Source of the DNA: CAYXVU01 sp964468725
GTDB taxonomy: Bacteria; Acidobacteriota; Blastocatellia; UBA7656
Assembly: GCA_964468725.1 (NCBI GenBank)
Contig: CAYXVU010000013.1
Location: forward strand, 1 to 47,550
DNA length: 47,550 nucleotides
Direction of reading: 5' to 3'
A program made the position numbers and the translations under genes. Below the pieces are notes generated by a model. It made no database searches. It worked only from the letters and a program-made list of their open reading frames with translations, and was not told where the DNA came from. Numbering within the stretch: position 1 is the first letter of the stretch; each line of letters starts with the position of its first letter. Positions 17,126 to 26,190 of this stretch are shown here, piece by piece.

Positions 17126-18028
17126 ATGATGCAAATCAGGCGTGTTCGAATGATGAGTTGGAGTTTGGCGATTGTTAGTCTGTGTCTGTTGATCGGCGTG
17201 GGCGGGCAGCAGCGAAGCGCAGCCAATGTCGTAGCGTCAGATGTTACCTTGCGCACTCAGGGCGTCAAGATCAATGTTGACGATATGGATAAAGCCATTG
17301 CGTTTTACTGTGAGAAGTTGGGCTTTGTCATCGAAAACCGCGCCGCCTATCCGCACGAAGTCTTCTTGCAAACCGGCGAGCGCGTAAAATTGAGTCTGCG
17401 CGCCGTCAAGAAGTTGCAAAGACCTGCGCCCACCGATACGCGCGTCTCCTTCACCTTGCAAGTTAATGATCTGGATGCGGCGATTGCCAAGATGAAAGCG
17501 CGAGGCGTCGAGTTTGCCGAATCCGAACGTCGTAAAGAAGGCGTCGGCTATGCCATCTCGATTCGTGACCCCTTTGGCGCGCGGATTTCAATGATGCATG
17601 TCACCATCGTCAAGGTCGAGCCCTTTGCGGAGCCGAAAATTTATAACTTCGGCTTTTACCTTCCGAGCATGGATGAAGGGCGGGCGTTTTACGGCGGCAA
17701 ACTGGGTTTTATCGAACGCAGCCAACGGTATCTGCCCGGCGATATGCCGCTCGGCCACGCCGACAATAGTTTCGCCTTCATGCTGCACTCGCGTTCGGGC
17801 GTTCAACCGATCAACAGCCTCTACCCCAACGCACTGCCTTGGCACACCATTGTTTTTGAGACCAATGACCTGAAGGCCATGCAGCAGAAGTTGGAGAAGA
17901 GCGGCGTCAAAATCGTCAAAGCCTGGCAGCCGAAAGGGGCTACCAAGCCGTCAATCGCTTTTGCCGACCCGTTCGGCAACGTCTCAGAGATTGTCGAAGT
18001 CACTAGCCCGGACAGAGCGGCAAGCTAA
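17126..18028 (+). CDS. Exported protein with two VOC (glyoxalase-fold) domains
   Basis: 300 aa. After a probable signal peptide (SWSLAIVSLCLLIGVGG) come two vicinal-oxygen-chelate domains: residues ~45-157 (VKINVDDMDKAIAFYCEKLG to RDPFGARISMM) and ~170-295 (FYLPSMDEGRAFYGGKLGF to ADPFGNVSEIVEV). Such tandem VOC units form one metal site in glyoxalase I, dioxygenases and resistance proteins, but the usual metal ligands are only partly clear here. Export of a VOC protein is uncommon. Start: ATG 17126 or 17129, both after GGGAGAAG. Substrate unknown. Confidence 0.8.
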   Translation: MMQIRRVRMMSWSLAIVSLCLLIGVGGQQRSAANVVASDVTLRTQGVKINVDDMDKAIAFYCEKLGFVIENRAAYPHEVFLQTGERVKLSLRAVKKLQRPAPTDTRVSFTLQVNDLDAAIAKMKARGVEFAESERRKEGVGYAISIRDPFGARISMMHVTIVKVEPFAEPKIYNFGFYLPSMDEGRAFYGGKLGFIERSQRYLPGDMPLGHADNSFAFMLHSRSGVQPINSLYPNALPWHTIVFETNDLKAMQQKLEKSGVKIVKAWQPKGATKPSIAFADPFGNVSEIVEVTSPDRAAS

Positions 18029-18034
18029 GACCCC

Positions 18035-18787
18035 TCAGCGCGCGCAGGTAAGAGCCCGGCCTCCGTCAATGCTGATCGTCGTGCCGGTAATCCATTGGGC
18101 GCGGTCAGAGGCGAGGAAGGCGATCAACTCGGCGACCTCGCGCGCTTCGCCCACCCGTCCGAGCGGGTGGGTCGTCTGGCTGTGTTCTAAAAACGCCGCA
18201 TAATTCTCCTCCGTCATGCCGCCGGAACGATGCAACCCGCTGACGACAACGCCGGGATTGACGGCGTTGACGCGGATGCCTTTCGGGGCTAACTCGAGCG
18301 CCGCGCAGCGCGTCAATTGATCGAGAGCCGCTTTGCTGACGCAATAGGCCAGCACGTTGGGAAACGAGCGCAAGCCGGTGACGCTGGACACGTTGACGAT
18401 GTTGCCGCGCGTTGGTTCGAGGTGCGGCACGGCGAGTTGCATCAGGTGAAAGACCGAGCGCAGGTTAATGTTCAGCATCTCATCCCATCCGGCAAGCGTA
18501 GTGGTTTCGATATTGCCGCTTTTAAGAATCCCGGCAGCATTCACCAACCCGTCCAACCCGCCCAACTCTGCGACCGCTTGCCGAAGGCAAGCTTCCGTTT
18601 GCCGCTCGTCTGCCAGATCAGCGGTGATGGCGATGGCCTGACCATCGGGCAAGGAGTCGGTTACTTCCGTCAAGCGAGCCGCGCTTCGCCCGACGAGCAC
18701 GACCCGCGCACCCTCATGCAAAAACAATTCGGCGACCGCGCGACCGATGCCACTCGAAGCGCCGGTGATTACGATTCGTTTGCTCAT
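18035..18787 (-). CDS. SDR-family NAD(P)-dependent oxidoreductase
   Basis: 250 aa, classical short-chain dehydrogenase length. Cofactor loop TGASSGIG at residues 8-15; NAAG structural motif; catalytic Ser-Tyr-Lys in VSSVTGLRSFPNVLAYCVSK; the C-terminal QWITGTTISIDGGRAL is typical of the FabG-like branch. Cytoplasmic. Convergent with the VOC gene (stops six bases apart). Substrate cannot be predicted. Confidence 0.92.
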   Translation of the reverse strand: MSKRIVITGASSGIGRAVAELFLHEGARVVLVGRSAARLTEVTDSLPDGQAIAITADLADERQTEACLRQAVAELGGLDGLVNAAGILKSGNIETTTLAGWDEMLNINLRSVFHLMQLAVPHLEPTRGNIVNVSSVTGLRSFPNVLAYCVSKAALDQLTRCAALELAPKGIRVNAVNPGVVVSGLHRSGGMTEENYAAFLEHSQTTHPLGRVGEAREVAELIAFLASDRAQWITGTTISIDGGRALTCAR

Positions 18788-18922
18788 CTTGATTTGCTCC
18801 TGCCTTGCAGTCTACTCAGAGGCCGCTGGCAACGAAAGCTGTTCGCGCAATCCGCCCCCAATGCCGAAAGATTTCATCTGCCGATGGCTTTGAGAACTTG
18901 CTTGCTTCTGTAACGCATCTGT

Positions 18923-18928
18923 TAGAAT
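18923..18928 (+). promoter_or_regulatory. Candidate -10 box of the porin-like gene
   Basis: TAGAAT, the same -10 variant found before murQ, larB and the first propeller gene. TTGCTT elements at 18898 and 18902 give spacers of 19 and 15 bases, so the -35 box is uncertain. Confidence 0.3.
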
Positions 18929-19034
18929 CCGCAACCGACATAACCGCAGCCACTGGCCAACTCAGCCAGAACTGAACAGACGCATGATGAGATACGACAA
19001 CAATGCGACAGACTATCAACAACAAGGAGTAAGA

Positions 19035-20429
19035 ATGAAAATCCGACCCTTGCAGGCGCTGGGCATTCTGTTTTTGCACGTGGTTTTCTTCAGCGCAAGT
19101 GGAGTAGAAGCGCACGCGCAACAATCGAGCGCCGACGATCACCCGGCCAACGCCGAAACGGAGAAACCTGAAAGTCCGCGAGCGAAATCGCCAACTTCGA
19201 ATCCGGCAAGTATCGAAGACCGGCTCAGAACCTTAGAGGAGATCATCGAACGCCAACAACGCGAGATTCAGGCGCTGCGCCAATTGGTCGAAACTCGCAA
19301 ACCGGATAGTCATTCAGAGTTGGCCGAAACCTCTACGACAGGAGCGACACGCTCGCAGCCAATTCAACCGCCGAAGCCGAGTCCGGTTGCTGCAACGGCT
19401 GCTGCGCCGCAAGGCGATGCAACTCAGAAAAAGGTGGATGAACTCTATAACAAATTCGGCGCGATGACGGTGAGCGGCGATCTGCGCTTTCGCCAGGAAA
19501 CCTTCCTCAATCAAGGGTTCGATAATCCCGATGGGCAATCGCCCCGCCATCGCCAACGGGTGCGGGCGCGACTGGCGATTGACGGGACGCTCAATAAAAA
19601 CTTCGCTTGGGGCTTCAAACTCGCAACCGGCGCGTTCACCGATCCGATCTCTTCGAATCAAACGCTGACCGATTTCTTCGAACGCAAACCCTTCGCCCTC
19701 GAACGCATGTTCATTGCTTACGATTCCAAGTCGGAGAACGTCGGCGTTCAAGTGATCGGCGGAAAGTTTGAACCGACCTTTCGCCGCACCCAGTTGGTAT
19801 GGGACGATGATGTTAATGTGGAAGGCCTATCGGAGGCCGTCTACTTCAAAACCGATTCGAGTTTGAAACAACTCAAACTGGTCGCTTTTCAATTGCCTTT
19901 CAACGAAGTCTCGAACGGCAAAGACGGCGTCCTCTACGGCGGTCAGGCACAAACAGATTGGCAACTCTCGCCCAACTGGTCGGCAACCATGAATGTCGCC
20001 TACTACAATTGGGTGCGCGCCGATCAAATCTTTCGCGCCCTCGGCGCTTCCCCCTTCCAAGTGAACGGCGGCCTGACCAATGGTGCGGGGGTGACCGGCG
20101 GGCAAAACGGTGGCTTCGGCACGACCAACCGTCTGTTGCAAGACGATGAAGGCAACGTGCTCGGCTTCGTGGCCGATTTCAANNNNNNNNNNNNNNNNNN
20201 NNNNNNNNNNNNNNNNNNNNNNNNNNNNNNNNNNNNNNNNNNNNNNNNNNNNNNNNNNNNNNNNNNNNNNNNNNNNNNNNNNATGCCGACGGTGGCCTAT
20301 CAACTGGCGAGCAGAGTGACGCTGCAATGGAATGGGTTGTTTTCGCAACGGGTGAACAAACTCTTCCCGCAATCGCCGGTCAATCGTTGGCTCAATCGCT
20401 ATCAGTTCGATATTGTGTATAAGTTCTGA
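19035..20429 (+). CDS. Porin-like outer-membrane protein (interrupted by an assembly gap)
   Basis: The start at ATG 19035 follows AAGGAG; it opens a signal peptide (ALGILFLHVVFFSASGVEAHA). A Ser/Pro-rich linker and a short coiled coil (LRTLEEIIERQQREIQALRQ, residues ~62-81) precede a beta-barrel region with alternating aromatic strands (VSGDLRFRQETFLNQGF, NWSATMNVAYYNWVRADQ). The protein ends in Phe (RYQFDIVYKF), the usual barrel-assembly signal. The architecture of coiled coil plus barrel fits the putative-porin families of Gram-negative bacteria. Bases 20183-20282 are N, so the true length and frame across the gap are unknown, although the coding frame is the same on both sides as drawn. 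Confidence 0.75.
   Translation: MKIRPLQALGILFLHVVFFSASGVEAHAQQSSADDHPANAETEKPESPRAKSPTSNPASIEDRLRTLEEIIERQQREIQALRQLVETRKPDSHSELAETSTTGATRSQPIQPPKPSPVAATAAAPQGDATQKKVDELYNKFGAMTVSGDLRFRQETFLNQGFDNPDGQSPRHRQRVRARLAIDGTLNKNFAWGFKLATGAFTDPISSNQTLTDFFERKPFALERMFIAYDSKSENVGVQVIGGKFEPTFRRTQLVWDDDVNVEGLSEAVYFKTDSSLKQLKLVAFQLPFNEVSNGKDGVLYGGQAQTDWQLSPNWSATMNVAYYNWVRADQIFRALGASPFQVNGGLTNGAGVTGGQNGGFGTTNRLLQDDEGNVLGFVADFXXXXXXXXXXXXXXXXXXXXXXXXXXXXXXXXXXMPTVAYQLASRVTLQWNGLFSQRVNKLFPQSPVNRWLNRYQFDIVYKF
20183..20282. other. Assembly gap (100 N) inside the porin-like gene
   Basis: Exactly 100 N, the conventional size for a gap of unknown length. Barrel proteins often contain repeats that break assemblies. 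Confidence 0.98.
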
Positions 20430-20513
20430 AGCGAGGAGACCGGCAGTTGAAGAGTGATTTCAGAAGTCTGCACCGTTTTGCCGGACGACGAAGAGAGTTG
20501 GCCGAAGCCGCGC

Positions 20514-20551
20514 TTGTTGCTCCTTCGCGGCGTGTGGTATAAGCACACGCC
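20514..20551 (+). promoter_or_regulatory. Candidate promoter with palindromic operator before the exchanger operon
   Basis: TTGTTG (20514-20519), 18 bases, TATAAG (20538-20543). The -10 box sits in the 7-base centre of a perfect inverted repeat, GGCGTGTG-N7-CACACGCC (20529-20551). This is the arrangement expected if a dimeric repressor covered the -10 region. The -35 match is weak. Confidence 0.4.
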
Positions 20552-20618
20552 TGCGCCGCGAGGGTTGCGGCTACGCCTTGCTGACAAAGACAGCCGCACG
20601 ATTCAACTTGGATACCCA

Positions 20619-21950
20619 ATGCTCAAGCTTACTTTACTCGTAAAATCCATTAGCAAGACGATCAACGCCTTGTTGGCTTCGGCGACCGGAGTCTTGTCGG
20701 CGTTGTGGACCTTTCCCTCCGTCCTCGGTTCGGCGATGCTGATCGCCTGGGGTGCGGAGGCGGCACAGTTCCTCATTTCGCAAGGGCTGGCGCTGGCCAT
20801 TCTGGCGTGGTTGCAGACGCTACCGGAGTTCGCCGTCGAAGCGGTTATCGCCTGGGAAGCCGGAAAAGCTGTGCATGAGTTCGGCCTCACCTCTTCGGAA
20901 GGGCAACACGCGACGGCGTTGATGACGGCAAACTTCACGGGGAGTTTGCGGCTGTTGGTCGGCTTGGGATGGCCGATGATTTATAGCACGGCGGCGTTAT
21001 TTTATCGCCGCCGGGAAAAGAAGCCGTTGCACGAAATCGAACTCGAACGCGAGCACTCGGTCGAAATCGTCTTTCTACTGGTTTCGATTGCCTACTTCTT
21101 CATCGTCTGGCTCAAAGGCACGCTCAATCTGTGGGACACCGCCATTTTGACCTTGATCTATATCGTCTATCTTTTCTTCCTGAACAAAATTCCGCCGCAG
21201 GAAGAAGAGAAGATGGAAGACCTGGAGCGCATTCCGCGCTTCATTCTCAGTCAGAAACGCATGGTGCGAAATGGGATGATCGGCGGGCTCTTTATCGGCG
21301 GCGGACTGATCTTGTATTTCACCGCGCATCCGTTTTTAGAGAGTCTGCAAGCCATCGCCCTCAGTCTCGGCATCTCGACCTTTGTCTTCATTCAATGGGT
21401 CGCGCCTTTTCTGTCCGAGTTTCCCGAAAAAGTCTCCGCTTTCAACTGGGCGCGACGAGTGACGACTGCGCCGCTGGCGTTGATGAACATGGTCAGTTCG
21501 AACATCAATCAGTGGACGATGCTGGTGGCGATGCTGCCCATTGCCTACGGCTTCTCGCTGGGCAGCGCCGGTACGATCCACTTCGATCATCATCAGCGCG
21601 TTGAAATCCTCATGACCATCGGGCAATCCCTGCTCGGTGCATTGTTACTTGCCAATATGCGTTTTGCGTGGTGGGAGTCTCTCACTCTGTTCGTGCTATG
21701 GGCTGTGCAGTTTATGCTTTCGGGATTTGAAAAGCCGCTGGGTGACGCCGGACTGCACAATAGTCTAGCGTTACAAGTGGCGGGCTGGACGGGCATCGCC
21801 GTCGAACAGATCGAACTTACAGCTCAACGCGGCAAAGAGGTCATCACGGGTTTATATTTTCTGTGGGCGGCTCTGCTGCTGTTTCGCGGCTTTCGGGGCG
21901 GCTTCAAAGCCTTAACCGAGTTCCCGCGCCTGATGCGCGAACATTGGTAA
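20619..21950 (+). CDS. Polytopic membrane protein resembling sodium/calcium (CaCA) exchangers
   Basis: About 443 aa from ATG 20619; upstream in-frame codons are less plausible and read like non-coding DNA. It has roughly 10-11 hydrophobic segments in two halves with an acidic cytoplasmic loop (PPQEEEKMEDLERIPRF) between them. Each half holds a motif resembling CaCA alpha repeats: LAWLQTLPEFAVEAVIAW with ALMTANFTGSLRLLVG, and WVAPFLSEFPEKVSAF with MVSSNINQWTMLVAMLPIAY. The two Pro-Glu pairs match the ion-binding Glu positions of that family. Ion and direction are unknown. The stop is 17 bp before the universal stress gene, so they are very likely co-transcribed. Confidence 0.7.
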   Translation: MLKLTLLVKSISKTINALLASATGVLSALWTFPSVLGSAMLIAWGAEAAQFLISQGLALAILAWLQTLPEFAVEAVIAWEAGKAVHEFGLTSSEGQHATALMTANFTGSLRLLVGLGWPMIYSTAALFYRRREKKPLHEIELEREHSVEIVFLLVSIAYFFIVWLKGTLNLWDTAILTLIYIVYLFFLNKIPPQEEEKMEDLERIPRFILSQKRMVRNGMIGGLFIGGGLILYFTAHPFLESLQAIALSLGISTFVFIQWVAPFLSEFPEKVSAFNWARRVTTAPLALMNMVSSNINQWTMLVAMLPIAYGFSLGSAGTIHFDHHQRVEILMTIGQSLLGALLLANMRFAWWESLTLFVLWAVQFMLSGFEKPLGDAGLHNSLALQVAGWTGIAVEQIELTAQRGKEVITGLYFLWAALLLFRGFRGGFKALTEFPRLMREHW

Positions 21951-21967
21951 GCGAGGAGGCGACGGCT

Positions 21968-22432
21968 ATGCGAATTGCAACCATCTTGGTCGGAACAGAC
22001 TTCAGCGAAAACGCGCAACGCGCATTCGAATGCGCTTATGACATCGCGCAGCAAGTCGGCGCGCATCTCCACATTTTGCATGTTCAGGATGAAGGCACGC
22101 TGCGCACCGCTATCAAAGAAGGTTTGCTGCGCGACGACTCGACGGACGAAGAGCTACAGACAGCGGTGGCTCAACTCCTGGAATCGCGCTTTTCGCAACT
22201 GCTCGCAGGGTGCGATTCGGAGGTGAAGCTTACGCAGGCGGTGCGACGGGGCGAACCGCAAACTGTCCTCTGCGAGTATGCTCAAGCGATCAACGCTGAT
22301 TTGGTCGTCGTCGGCAGACGCGGCGCCGGATTGCGCAATTTGGTACTTGGTTCAGTTGCCGATTCGGTTGTTCGAAACTCGCCTGCCCCGGTGTTGGTGG
22401 TTCGACGCGATCAACCGGCGCATCAAACCTGA
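21968..22432 (+). CDS. Universal stress protein, UspA family
   Basis: 154 aa from ATG 21968, preceded by GAGGAGG. Single Usp domain: ILVGTDFSENAQRAFECAYD at the start, AHLHILHVQDEGTL, and the C-terminal ATP-binding signature VVVGRRGAGLRNLVLGSVAD followed by PAPVLVVR. The glycine-rich G-2x-G-9x-G pattern is kept, so it probably binds ATP. Cytoplasmic. It is the second gene of a likely three-gene operon after the exchanger-like protein, which suggests it senses or modulates transport. Confidence 0.9.
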   Translation: MRIATILVGTDFSENAQRAFECAYDIAQQVGAHLHILHVQDEGTLRTAIKEGLLRDDSTDEELQTAVAQLLESRFSQLLAGCDSEVKLTQAVRRGEPQTVLCEYAQAINADLVVVGRRGAGLRNLVLGSVADSVVRNSPAPVLVVRRDQPAHQT

Positions 22433-22463
22433 AGACCGAAGCTCCGGTTATGGAGGAGCCGCG

Positions 22464-22697
22464 ATGAACCTGCTCTGCTTTCTCGGCCTGCACCGGCGTG
22501 ATGCCAATTGTCAGTGCAGGCGTTGCCGCAAGGTTGTTCACCGCCTTCGAGTTGTTGGTGAGAGTCATGAAGACACCGGCAACTATGAAACCAGCACCGA
22601 GCCTTGGCTGACGGAACGAGCCGTAACCGTCACCAGCCGATGCAAACGGTGTTTGGCGGAGATTCAGAGCGTTCGGGTTGAATGGTATTTGGGTTGA
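22464..22697 (+). CDS. Small cysteine-rich protein, probable zinc-binding
   Basis: 77 aa from ATG 22464 with a good GGAGG site ten bases upstream. It opens with NLLCFLGLHRRDANCQCRRC and has a second pair, RCKRC, near residue 59. The spacing of two cysteine pairs suggests one zinc ribbon. Short proteins starting MNLLCxxGxH with CxxC pairs are common as conserved unknowns. It lies 31 bp after the universal stress gene and is probably the last gene of that operon. Confidence 0.65.
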   Translation: MNLLCFLGLHRRDANCQCRRCRKVVHRLRVVGESHEDTGNYETSTEPWLTERAVTVTSRCKRCLAEIQSVRVEWYLG

Positions 22698-22761
22698 TCG
22701 GGAATGCGGCTTCCAGTCGCCCGCTCCATTGCGCGCCGACGCCCTTCCTTCATTCGGCAAG

Positions 22762-23937
22762 TTAATACTTCTTCAACTGCTCGGCATATCCTTCGAAGTT
22801 GCGCCTCATTTCGGCGAGTGAATCGCCGCCGAATTTCTCGCGCGCCGCGTCGGCCAAAACGATTGCCATCATCGCTTCGCCAATCACTCCTGCGGCGGTC
22901 ACGGCAACAATGTCAGAACGTTCAAAAGCGGCGGCAGACTCAGCTTTGTTGGTTACCTCGACGCTGGCGAGCGGTCGTCTGAGCGTTGAAATCGGCTTCA
23001 GATGGCCGCGCACGCGCACCTCTTCGCCGTTGGTGATGCCGCCTTCGATGCCCCCCGCGCGATTGGTCGGACGCGTGAAGCGGCGCGCGCTTTCGTCATA
23101 ACCGATTTCATCGTGAACCTGCGAGCCGGTTGCGCGACTGACTTCACCGCCGATGCCGATTTCGACAGCCTTCACCGCCGGAATGCACATCATCGCTTGC
23201 GCCAGTCGGCCATCGAGCTTTTGATTCCACTGCACGTGCGAACCAAGCCCCGCAATCACTCCGCGTGCGACCACTTCAAAGATGCCGCCGAGCGTGTCTT
23301 TCGCCTCTTTCGTCGCATCAATGAGCGCGATCATCCGTCGCTCGACCTCTGCGTCTACGCAGCGCAGCGGGGAATCATCCGTGAGCGCGATGATCTGCTC
23401 CCACGTCGCTGTGAGCGGCATGTCAGGCACGCCGCCGATCATCGCAACATGACTGCCGATTTCGATGCCGAGTTCTTTGAGCAATAAACGGGCGAATGCG
23501 CCGACGGCGACGCGGGCAGCGGTTTCGCGGGCGCTGGCGCGTTCGAGGATGTCGCGCAGATCATGAGTGTCATATTTGAGGCCGCCCGCTAAATCAGTGT
23601 GGCCGGGACGCGGGCGAGTGACCCGCCGCGCCCGTTTTTCTTCATCGAAGGTGCGCGCCTCCGCGTTCATCACCTCCGTCCAGTTTTCCCAATCAAGATT
23701 GCGAATCAGCAGCGAGACGGGCGAGCCGAGCGTTTTGCCGTGTCGCACGCCGGAGAGGATTTCCACTTCATCGCGTTCGATCTTCATGCGCCCGCCGCGA
23801 CCGTAGCCCTGCTGCCTGCGCCACAGTTGATGGTTGACGAATGTTACGTCAACGCCAAGTCCGGCGGGCAAGCCTTCGATGATGGCGACTAAGCCTTTGC
23901 CATGCGATTCGCCAGCGGTGATGAAGTTGAATGGCAT
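22762..23937 (-). CDS. aroC: Chorismate synthase
   Basis: Last step of the shikimate pathway: 5-enolpyruvylshikimate-3-phosphate to chorismate with reduced FMN. 391 aa from ATG 23937; in-frame codons further upstream are unlike the family. Signature regions: FITAGESHGKGLVAIIEGLP, RRQQGYGRGGRMKIERDEVE, RPGHTDLAGGLKYDTHDLRD, RASARETAARVAVGAFARLL and the C-terminal KPISTLRRPLASVEV. Full length and intact. It follows uvrB on the same strand after a 155-bp gap containing a possible short ORF. Confidence 0.96.
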   Translation of the reverse strand: MPFNFITAGESHGKGLVAIIEGLPAGLGVDVTFVNHQLWRRQQGYGRGGRMKIERDEVEILSGVRHGKTLGSPVSLLIRNLDWENWTEVMNAEARTFDEEKRARRVTRPRPGHTDLAGGLKYDTHDLRDILERASARETAARVAVGAFARLLLKELGIEIGSHVAMIGGVPDMPLTATWEQIIALTDDSPLRCVDAEVERRMIALIDATKEAKDTLGGIFEVVARGVIAGLGSHVQWNQKLDGRLAQAMMCIPAVKAVEIGIGGEVSRATGSQVHDEIGYDESARRFTRPTNRAGGIEGGITNGEEVRVRGHLKPISTLRRPLASVEVTNKAESAAAFERSDIVAVTAAGVIGEAMMAIVLADAAREKFGGDSLAEMRRNFEGYAEQLKKY

Positions 23938-23995
23938 CTGATTACCGCAGTCCTTCCGCTCCTTTTGAGATCGAGAAAACTGTGAGCCGCTCTTC

Positions 23996-24079
23996 TTAAG
24001 GTGATGCGGGCATGACCCGCAGCGTTCCGATACCAAACCCTACGGCGGTGAGCAGACCCGGAGGCGCAGGTCTTTTCAT
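23996..24079 (-). CDS. Possible 27-aa leader ORF between uvrB and aroC
   Basis: ATG 24079 lies 14 bases after the uvrB stop and has an AAGGAG site with eight bases of spacing. The ORF encodes MKRPAPPGLLTAVGFGIG and nine more residues, then stops at 23996. Near its end the DNA forms a GCGGG/CCCGC hairpin. The strong ribosome site is the only real evidence. It is not rich in aromatic codons, so classical aromatic attenuation is unlikely. It may be a small protein, a coupling peptide or chance. Confidence 0.3.
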   Translation of the reverse strand: MKRPAPPGLLTAVGFGIGTLRVMPASP

Positions 24080-24092
24080 CGTGCTTCTCCTT

Positions 24093-26078
24093 TCACCTTA
24101 ACTCTAGCTCTCTGGCGCGCAAGAATTTGATCTTATCACGAAGCTCGGCAGCATGTTCGAACTCTAACTTTGCCGCTGCGGCGCGCATCTCGGCTTCGAG
24201 CCGTGCCAGCGTTTCGGTGAGTTTTTCGTGCGAGTAATCTTCGATCTCTTCCCAATCGAGCGGGATTTTGAAGTAGTCGGCTTCGACAATCGAAACCAGC
24301 GTCGCATCAATCGCTTTGACGACTGATTGCGGCGTGATGCCGTGGTCGGTGTTGTACGCCGCTTGCTTTTCGCGCCGACGCTGCGTCTCGCTAAGCGCGC
24401 GGCGCATCGAATCGGTGATGCGGTCGGCATACAAAATTGCCGTGCCGTTCAAATTCCGAGCGGCGCGCCCGATGGTCTGAATCAACGATTGCTCGGAGCG
24501 CAAGAAGCCTTCCTTGTCAGCATCGAGAATCGCCACCAGCGAGACTTCCGGCAGATCAAGCCCTTCGCGCAGCAGGTTGATGCCGACCAGCACATCGAAT
24601 TCGCCGCGCCGCAGATCGCGCAGAATTTTGATGCGCTCAAGGGTTTGAATGTCCGAATGCAGATAACGAACGCGGACGCCGATTTCGGCATAATACTCGG
24701 TCAAATTCTCTGCCATCTTTTTGGTCAGCGTCGTCACCAAGACGCGCTCGTTGCGCTCCGTGCGTTCGCGGATCTCGTTGAGCAGATCGTCCACTTGTCC
24801 GCGAACCGGTCGCACGTCAACGACCGGATCAATCAGGCCGGTCGGACGAATCACCTGCTCGACGACTTCGCCGCCGGTCTTCGTCAGTTCATAAGGGCCG
24901 GGAGTGGCTGAAATGAAGATAACTTGGCCGACCTTCTCTTCCCATTCGGCGAAGTTGAGCGGGCGGTTGTCCATCGCCGAGGGCAAGCGAAAGCCGTATT
25001 CGACCAGCGTGCGTTTGCGCGATTGGTCGCCCGCGTACATGCCGCGAATTTGCGGCACGGTCTGATGGCTTTCGTCCACCATTACGATGGCATCGCGCGG
25101 CAAATAATCAAGCAGCGTTGGCGGATGGTCGCCCGGTTGTTTGCCGGTCAGATGGCGCGAATAGTTTTCAACGCCCTGACAGTAGCCCAACTCTTTGAGC
25201 ATCTCGATGTCGTACATCGTGCGTTGGCGCAGGCGTTGGGCTTCGAGCGCTTTGCCTTGTGCGATCAACTGTGGCTCCCACCATTCGAGCTCTTCGCGGA
25301 TGGTTTTGATGGCGCGTTTGATGGTTTGCGCGGGCATCACATAATGGCTTTTCGGATAGACCGGCAAGCGTTCGTGGGTGGCGACGACTTCGCCGAGCAG
25401 CGGGTCTATGGTCGAAAGGGCTTCGATCTCGTCGCCCCACAATTCGATGCGCAGGGCGCGGTCTTGATAGACCGGATAGACTTCAACGATGTCGCCGCGC
25501 ACGCGAAACGAACCGCGCTCAAAAGCCGCATCATTGCGTTGATATTGAATCTCGACAAGTCTTTTGAGCAACGCCGTGCGGGAGAGTTGCTGGCCGCGTT
25601 CGAGCATCATCACTTGCCCGTAGTAGGCGTCTGGGTCGCCGAGTCCATAGATGCACGAGACGCTGGCGACGATGATGCAATCGCGGCGCTCGAACAAACT
25701 GCGGGTTGCCGAGAGGCGCAAGCGATCAATCTCTTCGTTGATGGTCGCCTCTTTTTCAATATAGGTGTCAGTCGAAGGGATGTAGGCTTCGGGTTGATAG
25801 TGATCGTAGTAGCTGACGAAATACTCGATGGCGTTGTGGGGAAAGAAGGTCTTGAATTCTTGATAGAGTTGCGCGGCAAGCGTTTTGTTATGCGCCATCA
25901 CCAGTATGGGGCGATTGAGTTGCTCGATGACGGCGGCGATGGAGAAGGTTTTGCCGCTGCCGGTGACACCGAGCAGCACTTGATGGGTTGCGCCTTCCTT
26001 GATGCCGCGCACAAGCTGCGCGATGGCTTGCGGCTGGTCGCCTTGCGGTTGATAGTCGGACACCAATTGAAAATTCAT
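24093..26078 (-). CDS. uvrB: UvrABC system protein B
   Basis: Damage-verification helicase of nucleotide excision repair. 661 aa from ATG 26078, which starts like the family (MNFQLVSDYQPQGDQPQAIA); the frame continues upstream but without homology. Walker A LLGVTGSGKTFSIAAV; damage-probing beta hairpin YYDHYQPEAYIPSTDTYIEK; DEXH-type MVDESHQTVPQ; helicase motifs VGINLLREGLDLPEVSLV and LIQTIGRAARNLNG; C-terminal UVR motif EFEHAAELRDKIKFLRAREL for UvrC contact. Complete and standard. Confidence 0.97.
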   Translation of the reverse strand: MNFQLVSDYQPQGDQPQAIAQLVRGIKEGATHQVLLGVTGSGKTFSIAAVIEQLNRPILVMAHNKTLAAQLYQEFKTFFPHNAIEYFVSYYDHYQPEAYIPSTDTYIEKEATINEEIDRLRLSATRSLFERRDCIIVASVSCIYGLGDPDAYYGQVMMLERGQQLSRTALLKRLVEIQYQRNDAAFERGSFRVRGDIVEVYPVYQDRALRIELWGDEIEALSTIDPLLGEVVATHERLPVYPKSHYVMPAQTIKRAIKTIREELEWWEPQLIAQGKALEAQRLRQRTMYDIEMLKELGYCQGVENYSRHLTGKQPGDHPPTLLDYLPRDAIVMVDESHQTVPQIRGMYAGDQSRKRTLVEYGFRLPSAMDNRPLNFAEWEEKVGQVIFISATPGPYELTKTGGEVVEQVIRPTGLIDPVVDVRPVRGQVDDLLNEIRERTERNERVLVTTLTKKMAENLTEYYAEIGVRVRYLHSDIQTLERIKILRDLRRGEFDVLVGINLLREGLDLPEVSLVAILDADKEGFLRSEQSLIQTIGRAARNLNGTAILYADRITDSMRRALSETQRRREKQAAYNTDHGITPQSVVKAIDATLVSIVEADYFKIPLDWEEIEDYSHEKLTETLARLEAEMRAAAAKLEFEHAAELRDKIKFLRARELELR

Positions 26079-26190
26079 GCTTCGCCTTTCTCGGTTGCCT
26101 GCGAGGGAGTATAGCAGGCTGTGGGAGGCGCGAAAAAAATGTCCGCGCAAAATTTTTTGAAAGGAAAGTTGAGCCTTTTGGCTCGCCTGC

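Noticed and set aside
24924..26114. 396-aa open frame on the plus strand
   Set aside because: Antisense shadow of uvrB.
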